This document shows positions 58,559-64,000 of a stretch of DNA of 64,000 bases, piece after piece. The notes below the pieces were generated by a model. That model searched no databases and was not told the origin of the DNA. It was given only the letters and a program-made list of their open reading frames with translations. Source of the stretch: Kitasatospora sp. NBC_01250 (GTDB taxonomy: Bacteria; Actinomycetota; Actinomycetes; Streptomycetales; Streptomycetaceae); contig NZ_CP108476.1 in assembly GCF_036226465.1 (NCBI RefSeq), positions 62,001-126,000 of the forward strand, written 5' to 3'. Each line of letters opens with the position of its first letter. The first letter of the stretch is position 1. The position numbers and the translations under genes are program-made.

Positions 58559-58903
58559 ATGACCACAGACGAGACGACTGCGCCCGCCGTAGGGGCGCAC
58601 GGGCAGGACGAGGTGTTCGAGGCGATCAAGGGGGTCAGCCGGCGGCCTTCGCCGTGCACCGGTTTCGAGCACGGCGTGCTGGCGTCCTACCAGTGGGCCA
58701 CCGGAGCCCAGCCCGAAGCACCCCTGACCGCTGTCCCGTCACCCGGGACCTTGGGGCCCTGCCGCCATCAACTCCTCGCCGAGTGCCGGAGCGCCGCCGT
58801 GAAGCTGCGCACGGCCCTGCGCGATGGCACCGACGCCGGCTACGTCCTCGGCTCCTACCAGGCGCTCGCCTGGCTCTGCGGTCTCCACGACGACCGGCCG
58901 TGA
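58559..58903 (+). CDS. Hypothetical protein (114 aa)
   Basis: I do not recognise this family. The product reads VGAHGQDEVFEAIKGVSRRP, GFEHGVLASYQWATGAQPEA, then a Pro-rich loop and a helical end CRHQLLAECRSAAVKLRTAL, YVLGSYQALAWLCGLHDDRP. It has no motif or membrane span. Two Cys pairs are present but not in a pattern. The ribosome site before ATG 58559 is weak. It stands between the helical protein and the flavin reductase. Confidence 0.5.
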   Translation: MTTDETTAPAVGAHGQDEVFEAIKGVSRRPSPCTGFEHGVLASYQWATGAQPEAPLTAVPSPGTLGPCRHQLLAECRSAAVKLRTALRDGTDAGYVLGSYQALAWLCGLHDDRP

Positions 58904-59122
58904 GGAGCCAGGGCCGCTCGCCGATCCGCGTCCTGGCACCGGGTCGAGAGGAGAGCCGCCGGCCGGGTTGTCCACCCGGGGGCGTGCAGGGCGACGGCAG
59001 AGGCCCGCACACCGTAGGCACGGCGGCTTCCAGCGACGCGCCCTCCACCCGTCCCCCGCAGCCGGCGACGGGCTTCGGAGCCCCCGGCCATAGCTGCCAG
59101 ATCCGAGGGAAGAAACAGCATC

Positions 59123-59602
59123 ATGGGTCGATTCGAATCCTTCACCGCCTTGTTGGACTACCCGGTGTACGTCGTCACCGCGGCGGCCGGACAGGAGCGC
59201 GCGGGGTGCCTGGTCGGCTTCGCCGGCCAGTGCTCGATCGAGCCACCCCGGTTCGCTGTGTGGATCTCCAAGGCGAACCGCACCCACGCCGTCGCATCAC
59301 GCTCGCAGGTGCTGGTGGTCCACCTGCTCCCGGCAGACCGACACGAGCTCGCCGAGCTCTTCGGCGGCCGTACGGGCGACGAGGTCGACAAGTTCGCGGC
59401 CACGTCGTGGGAGGCCGGTCCGTACGGAGTTCCGGTACTGGCGGGCGCCATGGCCTGGTTCGCCGGCCGTGTGCTGGACCGGGCCGACTGGGGCGACCAC
59501 CTGGGCCTCCTCCTCGAACCTCTCGACACCGCGACCGCATCGAACGGCAGGCCGCTGACGTTCCACGACGCCAAGGACATCGACGCCGGACACCCCGCAT
59601 AG
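59123..59602 (+). CDS. Flavin-reductase-like protein (FMN-binding split barrel)
   Basis: The 159-aa protein has the pattern of flavin reductase-like (DIM6/NTAB-type) proteins: LDYPVYVVTAAAGQERAGCL, VGFAGQCSIEPPRFAVWISK, RTHAVASRSQVLVVHLLPA, and the C-terminal ...DRADWGDHLGLLLEPLDTA. Such proteins bind FMN and reduce it with NAD(P)H. The middle (LFGGRTGDEVDKFAATSWEA) fits. GAGGGAAG precedes ATG 59123. It is likely cytosolic and followed by the DUF6328-like gene. Confidence 0.82.
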   Translation: MGRFESFTALLDYPVYVVTAAAGQERAGCLVGFAGQCSIEPPRFAVWISKANRTHAVASRSQVLVVHLLPADRHELAELFGGRTGDEVDKFAATSWEAGPYGVPVLAGAMAWFAGRVLDRADWGDHLGLLLEPLDTATASNGRPLTFHDAKDIDAGHPA

Positions 59603-59647
59603 AGCGAGTCGGGCTGTCGGGGTGGCACAGGACAAGGGAGGTGCACG

Positions 59648-60169
59648 GTGGCACAGGCCAGCGGCGAAGACGCGGCCGGGACCGGCCGGCAGGAGACACC
59701 TCAGGAACGGGCGGACCGGCTGTGGAGCGAAATGCTCCAAGAGGTACGCGTGTGCCAGACCGGCGCACAAATCCTCTTCGGCTTCCTCCTCAGCGTCGCC
59801 TTCACCCCCCGGTTCGCGAGCCTGCCCGACTTCGACAAGAACCTCTACGACGCCACCGTCGTCCTGGGCGCCATCGCCACCGGCGCGCTCGTGGCACCCG
59901 TCGCCTTCCACCGCTTCCTCGCCGGCCACGGCATGAAACCGGAACTGGTCCACATCGCCGGCCGGCTCATCGCCACCGGCCTCGTCACCCTGGCCCTGAC
60001 CATCGCCGCCGCGCTCCTGCTCCTGCTGCGCACCGCCACCGGCAACGCGACGGTGGCGTGGCTCCTCAGCGCCGCCGTCCTGCTCTGGTTCACCACCGCC
60101 TGGCTGGTCCTGCCCCAGGTCGTGCTGCGCCGAACGGCCGCCCGTCAGCGCCAGGAGACGGAACGCTGA
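59648..60169 (+). CDS. DUF6328-like membrane protein (173 aa)
   Basis: The 173-aa protein starts GTG 59648 after GGAGGTGCACG. After a polar 30-residue start it has hydrophobic parts at about 38-54 (GAQILFGFLLSVAFTP), 70-88 (VVLGAIATGALVAPVAFHRF), 103-128 (LIATGLVTLALTIAAALLLL) and 135-155 (VAWLLSAAVLLWFTTAWLVL). The RVCQTGAQILFGFLLSVAFTPRF pattern matches DUF6328. Function unknown. The flavin reductase gene is 45 bp upstream and may share an operon. Confidence 0.85.
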   Translation: MAQASGEDAAGTGRQETPQERADRLWSEMLQEVRVCQTGAQILFGFLLSVAFTPRFASLPDFDKNLYDATVVLGAIATGALVAPVAFHRFLAGHGMKPELVHIAGRLIATGLVTLALTIAAALLLLLRTATGNATVAWLLSAAVLLWFTTAWLVLPQVVLRRTAARQRQETER

Positions 60170-60313
60170 TCGCGTGCGGTCCCGGTGCGGACAGATGCCG
60201 ATGACACCCGAAGCCGGCGAACGGCCCAGCGACGGCAGGCGATCAGTACCAACATCATGGGGCACTTCAGGCGGTCACGGTCCTTGCCTGCCGCGGACCT
60301 TGCCTGAGGTTGA

Positions 60314-61288
60314 TCAGAGCTCGATGCCGTAAAGCGCCGCCGCGTTGCCGCAGCTGAACTTCCGCCGGTCCTCCTCCGAGGTGAAGTGTCCGACGAAGGC
60401 GGTGATGTCGTCGTGGGTCGGGCGCTGGAACGGGTAGTCAGTCGAGAAGATCAGCCGGTCGACAGTGGTGACCGTCAGGGCGTGCCGCAACAGCGCCGGG
60501 TTCAGCATGCCGGAGGCGGTGATGTAGAAGTTCGACCGGATGTAGTCCGACACCGAACGCTGGAGGCCGGCGATGCGAGACAGGCTGTTGGCCCGGTCCA
60601 GCCAGAACAGCAGCATCTCGCCCCAGTGCCCGAGCACCACCTGGAGCTTCGGGTGCCGGTCGAACGTGCCGCGCAGGATCAGGCGCAGCGCCGCGGTGCC
60701 GGCGTCCATGTGCCAGCCCCAGCCGAACGTGGCCAGCGCCAGATCGGTCATAGCGCCGAAGCCGCGGTAGGAGGCGTCACGCAGCGCGTCGGAGGGGATC
60801 TGCGGGTGGATGAACACCGGCTGTCCCAGCTCCGCCGCGGCGGCGAAGAAGTCCTCGTACGCCGGGTCGTCCAGGAAGCGGTCGCCGGAGCGGCCGTAGA
60901 CCATGGTGCCGACATGCCCGGCTCCCGCGGCCCGGGCGAGCTCGTCGGCGACGTGCTCCGGTGCGGACATGGGCAACGTCGACAGCGCGCGGAACCGCCT
61001 CGGGTGGCCGGCCACAGCCGCGGCGGCCAGGTCGTTCGCGGCACGGCTGAGCCGCACGGCCTGCTCCGGGGGCAACGGCTGGGTGCCGGGAGGCGTCAGA
61101 GCGAGAACCGACACGTCGATCCCCTGGGCGTCCATGGCGGCGATCCGCCCTGCGCCCAGGTCTTCCAGGCGCTGAAGGTTATCGCCCATCTCGTTGAGGA
61201 CGAGACTTTCGTCGGGGCGCGGCACTGCTTTGAGGGCGGCGGTCAGATCGGGGGTGAGCCAGTGCTCTTCGATGGCGATGAGGGTCAT
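60314..61288 (-). CDS. Amidohydrolase-2-type (ACMSD-like) protein
   Basis: The 324-aa protein belongs to amidohydrolase-2: AIEEHWLTP near the start (metal-binding HxH variant), HPRRFRALSTLPMSAPEHVA, VFIHPQIPSDALRDASYRGF, VLGHWGEMLLFWLDRANS, and IFSTDYPFQRPTHDDITAF. The His and Asp pattern would bind one or two metals. Such enzymes decarboxylate or hydrolyse small ring compounds; ACMSD or aromatic decarboxylase function is possible. AAGGA precedes ATG 61288. It is divergent from the MarR-like gene. Confidence 0.88.
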   Translation of the reverse strand: MTLIAIEEHWLTPDLTAALKAVPRPDESLVLNEMGDNLQRLEDLGAGRIAAMDAQGIDVSVLALTPPGTQPLPPEQAVRLSRAANDLAAAAVAGHPRRFRALSTLPMSAPEHVADELARAAGAGHVGTMVYGRSGDRFLDDPAYEDFFAAAAELGQPVFIHPQIPSDALRDASYRGFGAMTDLALATFGWGWHMDAGTAALRLILRGTFDRHPKLQVVLGHWGEMLLFWLDRANSLSRIAGLQRSVSDYIRSNFYITASGMLNPALLRHALTVTTVDRLIFSTDYPFQRPTHDDITAFVGHFTSEEDRRKFSCGNAAALYGIEL

Positions 61289-61441
61289 GTTCCAATCCTT
61301 GTCAAGAAGTTGTCGGAAACCAGGTATTACCAGGGCACTGTCTGACGCGAGCGGTGCGGGTGCGGCGGTGCGGGCCGTGCGCTGCCGTGTGGGTATGACG
61401 GCGGCCGGCTGGTCTTCGGACCGGCTGGCCACCGGCTGAGC

Positions 61442-62068
61442 TTGAACCTTGAACATCAAGCCAAGTGGTGTCAGATCGTGCGTGCCTGTCAGGGCGATCA
61501 CCGCGTGGGGAACGTGGCTGCCGTCGTCTCAGGACCGGGACGCCAGCGCCTGATCGAGCCACGCGAAGGCGATCGGCCCGGCACCGGGTTCTCCCATGTG
61601 CGCGAGCCCGCCTCGCACGACCAGGTCCGTATGCGTGGCGTCGCCGCGGGTACCGGCGAGCGGGAGATCGCCGGCGTCAGTTTCGTGCAGTTCCAGCTCC
61701 TGGTCCGGCTGCGCGACGCGGGCGGGACGCAGACCATGACCCAGATGGCGGACGGCGTGGTCTACAGCCGCAGCGGGATCACCTATCAGGCCGGGCTGCT
61801 GGAGAAGGCCGGGCTGATCACCCGCGGCCCGGACCCGGACGACGACCGCGCGACCGCCGTCACCCTCACCGACGCCGGCCGCGCGCTGCTGGACCAGGTC
61901 CTGCCCCCGTACGTGGAACTGGCCCGGCGCCTGCTCTTCGATTCGCTGACCGGCGACGACCTGCCGCAGCTGGCCGAGATCATGGCGCGGGTCCGCGACC
62001 ACATGCGGGCCCAGCCCTCCCGCTCGGCCACGACGGTCCGGCGCCGCCGCGACGACGCCGGGGCTTGA
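61442..62068 (+). CDS. MarR-family transcriptional regulator, unusual N-terminus
   Basis: The 208-aa frame has a MarR winged helix from about residue 75: VSFVQFQLLVRLRDAGGTQT, MTQMADGVVYSRSGITYQAG, LLEKAGLITRGPDPDDDRAT and VTLTDAGRALLDQVLPPYVE, then a dimerisation helix to the end. The first 70 residues do not resemble the usual MarR N-terminal helix and may be partly untranslated; the true start could be later (ATG 61631 is one option). It is divergent from the amidohydrolase gene and near the TTGAACATCAAG palindrome, its likely operator. Confidence 0.75.
   Translation: MNLEHQAKWCQIVRACQGDHRVGNVAAVVSGPGRQRLIEPREGDRPGTGFSHVREPASHDQVRMRGVAAGTGEREIAGVSFVQFQLLVRLRDAGGTQTMTQMADGVVYSRSGITYQAGLLEKAGLITRGPDPDDDRATAVTLTDAGRALLDQVLPPYVELARRLLFDSLTGDDLPQLAEIMARVRDHMRAQPSRSATTVRRRRDDAGA
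61448..61460. promoter_or_regulatory. Palindrome CTTGA-ACA-TCAAG (MarR-type operator)
   Basis: CTTGAACATCAAG (61448-61460) has 5-base perfect arms around ACA. It follows CTTGAAC at 61441-61447, a repeated half-site. It lies in the divergent gap between the amidohydrolase and MarR-like genes. If the true start of the MarR gene is later than 61442 this site is non-coding. Confidence 0.45.
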
Positions 62069-62362
62069 CGCTGTCGGGAAACCGTCGAGAAGCTATCGGG
62101 AGGAACTGCGACAGCGTCAGATCTCCGTTTCGGCTCCGTCCTCGACCAGGAGCGGCTGTTCACCGTCGTCCAGGACGTGTTCCTCCCAGAGACGGCCCAC
62201 TTGGCAGAGCGCGAGAGAGCTGGCGCAGCTCATCGGCAGCCCTCCCGCCCACGGCAACCAGGCTCGGCAGATCACGCAGGTCCACAGCCGCGGTCGTGGC
62301 CCTCGTCATGGCGGGCGCTACAACCCCAAATCCGCCTGCTTCCCGCTGATCTGGCCCGAACG

Positions 62363-62572
62363 GTGCTGAGACTCAGGGAGCACCGTGAGCAGCTCGTGGC
62401 TGCCCTCTGCGTCGGCATGGCCGCCGTCAGCCTCGCGCTGACCGTCCTCGCCCTGCTGCGGCAGTCCTACCTCCTCGCCGCTCTGGCCGCTGTCACCTGC
62501 GTCAACGTGGCCGTCGGAGCAGGAAGGCGAATCGCCAAGGCGCTGAGCGCACCTGGCGAGACGGAGGACTGA
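62363..62572 (+). CDS. Small two-pass membrane protein (69 aa)
   Basis: From GTG 62363 the product reads VLRLREHREQLVAALCVGMA, AVSLALTVLALLRQSYLLAAL, AAVTCVNVAVGAGRRIAKAL, SAPGETED: two hydrophobic segments and an amphipathic end. No strong ribosome site precedes it, and no family is recognised. A longer frame starting at 62177 has Pro/Arg-rich sequence and is not supported. Call is tentative. Confidence 0.4.
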   Translation: MLRLREHREQLVAALCVGMAAVSLALTVLALLRQSYLLAALAAVTCVNVAVGAGRRIAKALSAPGETED

Positions 62573-62699
62573 CCAACGCGGCGGGCCGTGGAGCGCCGGC
62601 CCCCAGCATGGCAACCGTCCGGCCCGAATACATCCCGTGTTCGGGCCGGCTCGGTGTGCGGGCACCGGAACGGGCAGCGAGACGGCGCCCGCCGCATCT

Positions 62700-63000
62700 C
62701 GTGGCGCGATCCGCGGTCCGCCCGGTACCCGGCGTGCCTCCAGGGTGCAGCCGGGCGGTTCGGCCGCCCACACCCCCCAGCGGGCGCTGTCCGCACCTGA
62801 GGGCAGGAATTCCCCGTTCGGGGCGTCGAGCTCGGCGAGGATCGCGACGGCGTCCGTGCGGCCCTCGGCAAGCCGGGTCAGAGACAGGTCCCACTGAGCC
62901 CAGCGGGTGAGCGCCTCCCAACGGGCACGGGTCCGCCCCCGCGCCGGGCAGCGGCAGGTCCAGCTCCCCGCAGGCCGCCATCCGTGTGAACGCCTTGGCG
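62700..63000 (-). pseudogene. Acyl-CoA-dehydrogenase N-terminal remnant, frameshifted
   Basis: One minus frame reads GELDLPLPGAG (about 62975-62940) and an adjacent frame continues RARWEALTRWAQWDLSLTRL, AEGRTDAVAILAELDAP, GVWAAEPPGCTLEARRVPGG (about 62930-62700). Joined they resemble the start of Streptomyces acyl-CoA dehydrogenases (ELDLPLPGAGxTRxRWxALxxxxxxDLSLARLAEGHTDAVAILAE). Rest of the protein is missing, and the frame is broken. Confidence 0.6.
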
Positions 63001-63127
63001 CCGCACCGGCGGTGGTCCTCCGCACCGGCACCGGGCCTGGCGGGCTCACTCACCGTCGGCCGCTTCCCGGGGATGGCCCGCAGCCACGCAGCGATCGGGA
63101 TCGGCGGTGACCGGCTCCTCGGCCTGG

Positions 63128-64000
63128 TCAGGACCGCAGGGCCGGCAGGACCAGTTCGCGGTAGGCGTCGAAGAACACCTCCTGATCCGGCCCGATCTGT
63201 CCGACGTACACCTCGTCGAAGCCGGCTCGCGCATAGGCGCGCACCGTCTCGACGTGCTCCTCCACCTTGTCGCCGCAGGTGACGGCCTCGGCCACCATGT
63301 CGCGGGTGACGAGCCGGCTGGCCTGCTCGAAGTGGGCCGGGGTCGGCAGGATCTGGGCGAGCTCCCCGGGCAGCAGCTCGGTCGGCCACAGGCGGTGCAC
63401 GACGTCGACGGCCTGGTCCCGGTTGCTGCTCCAGCACACCTTCACCCCGCCCACGACCCTCTTGCCGGTGCCGCCGCCCTCCCGGAAGGCGCCCACCAGG
63501 TCGGCGTCCGGGGTCATGGTGACGAAGCCGTCCCCGATCCGCCCGGCCAGCCCGGCGGCCTTCGGCCCGAATCCGGACACCAGGACCGGCAGCGGCTGCT
63601 CGGGCGCGGTGTACAGACGGGCGTTGTCGACGGTGTAGTGCCGGCCGTGGTGGCTGACCAGGCGGCCGGTGAACAGCTCGCGCATCACCTCGACCGCCTC
63701 TTCCAGCATCTCCGCCCGCAGCTCGAAGGAGGGCCAGCGGTCGCCGTGAATGTGCTCGTTCAGTGCCTCCCCGGAGCCGACGCCCAGGGCGAAGCGTCCG
63801 CCGAGCAGGACGCTGGAGGTGGCGGCGGCCTGTGCGGTGACCGCCGGGTGCAGCCGCACCGTCGGACAGGTCACCAGGGTGGTGACCGGCAGGCTCACGG
63901 CCTGCGACAGCGCACCGATCATCGACCACACGAACGCGCTGTTGCCCTGCGCGTCGTTCCACGGATGGAAGTGGTCGGAGATCGCCAGCCGGGTGAACCC
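63128..64000 (-). CDS. LLM-class F420-dependent oxidoreductase (partial, 5' end outside window)
   Basis: The frame runs to the window edge, so the N-terminus is missing. The visible 290 residues have the luciferase-like TIM-barrel pattern: SDHFHPWNDAQGNSAFVWSM, LPVTTLVTCPTVRLHPAVTA, FALGVGSGEALNEHIHGDRW, YTAPEQPLPVLVSGFGPKAA and FDEVYVGQIGPDQEVFFDAY. GSGEALNEHIHG is the signature of F420-dependent glucose-6-phosphate-dehydrogenase-like members. It would use cofactor F420; the substrate is unknown. The stop is at 63128. Confidence 0.9.
   Translation of the reverse strand, partial: GFTRLAISDHFHPWNDAQGNSAFVWSMIGALSQAVSLPVTTLVTCPTVRLHPAVTAQAAATSSVLLGGRFALGVGSGEALNEHIHGDRWPSFELRAEMLEEAVEVMRELFTGRLVSHHGRHYTVDNARLYTAPEQPLPVLVSGFGPKAAGLAGRIGDGFVTMTPDADLVGAFREGGGTGKRVVGGVKVCWSSNRDQAVDVVHRLWPTELLPGELAQILPTPAHFEQASRLVTRDMVAEAVTCGDKVEEHVETVRAYARAGFDEVYVGQIGPDQEVFFDAYRELVLPALRS

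Noticed and set aside
62502..63962. 486-codon minus-strand frame
   Set aside because: It overlaps the LLM oxidoreductase in another frame and has low-complexity composition, apart from a short acyl-CoA-dehydrogenase-like segment assigned to the remnant.

Overview
The window is high-GC actinobacterial DNA, most likely Streptomyces or a close relative such as Kitasatospora. The signs are G/C-dominated third codon positions, frequent GTG and TTG starts, a SARP/AfsR-type regulator, LysR/PadR/TetR/MarR regulators paired with oxidoreductases, several secreted hydrolases, and strong hairpins used as terminators. No rRNA, tRNA, CRISPR array, phage or complete insertion sequence was found. The many decayed transposase fragments and gene remnants, with little core metabolism, look like a chromosome-arm region of a linear Streptomyces chromosome; this is an inference.

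Region 1 (about 0.8-9 kb) holds a lipase, a translationally coupled pair (FAD amine oxidase plus glutamate-cysteine-ligase-like enzyme), an esterase divergent from a PadR regulator, a Nudix hydrolase, a carboxymuconolactone-decarboxylase remnant and an aldo/keto reductase. Region 2 (9-19.4 kb) holds a large secreted metzincin-like protein with a His-rich tail and two LysR-reductase divergons with visible palindromic operators, interspersed with transposase debris. Region 3 (19.5-29.9 kb) holds a SARP/NB-ARC/TPR regulator, a ribbon-helix-helix protein behind two identical 20-bp operators, an SDR, a divergent FAD monooxygenase (with a bldA-type TTA codon) and double-HTH TetR gene, a membrane-protein/winged-helix operon, and a truncated GGDEF gene.

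Region 4 (30-41.7 kb) is rich in secreted proteins: a trypsin-like protease, a papain-like protease, a small exported protein, and a frameshifted protease paralogue that also lacks its catalytic His. It also has a barstar-like gene behind a long inverted repeat, a GNAT acetyltransferase, and IS1380 and IS5 fragments. Region 5 (41.8-51.7 kb, mostly minus strand) encodes a PoxB-like enzyme with an FMN glutamate-synthase-like protein, a PAP2/diacylglycerol-kinase fusion, a cytosolic receptor-type binding protein, a phospholipase-D-like enzyme and a YdcF-like membrane protein, with IS630, AKR and AI-2E-transporter remnants.

Region 6 (51.7-60.2 kb) is a run of small, mostly envelope- or stress-type genes: a new-looking NPGPP-repeat microprotein, PRC-barrel, YihY/BrkB, DUF4235, two tiny conserved-type proteins, a proline-rich peptide, a ChaB/Rho-N-type protein coupled to an SDR, a HAD phosphatase, a flavin reductase and a DUF6328-like membrane protein. 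A pair of perfect 17-bp palindromes and a 9-bp minisatellite lie in its non-coding parts. Region 7 (60.3-64 kb) has an amidohydrolase divergent from a MarR regulator, an acyl-CoA-dehydrogenase remnant, and an F420-type LLM oxidoreductase that runs off the end.

The strongest leads for something undescribed are the amine-oxidase/GCS-like two-gene module, the metzincin fusion at 10.6 kb, the ribbon-helix-helix gene with its duplicated operator and mini-ORF, the NPGPP microprotein, and the twin 17-bp palindromes at 54.2 kb. All family assignments come from reading motifs, not from searches.
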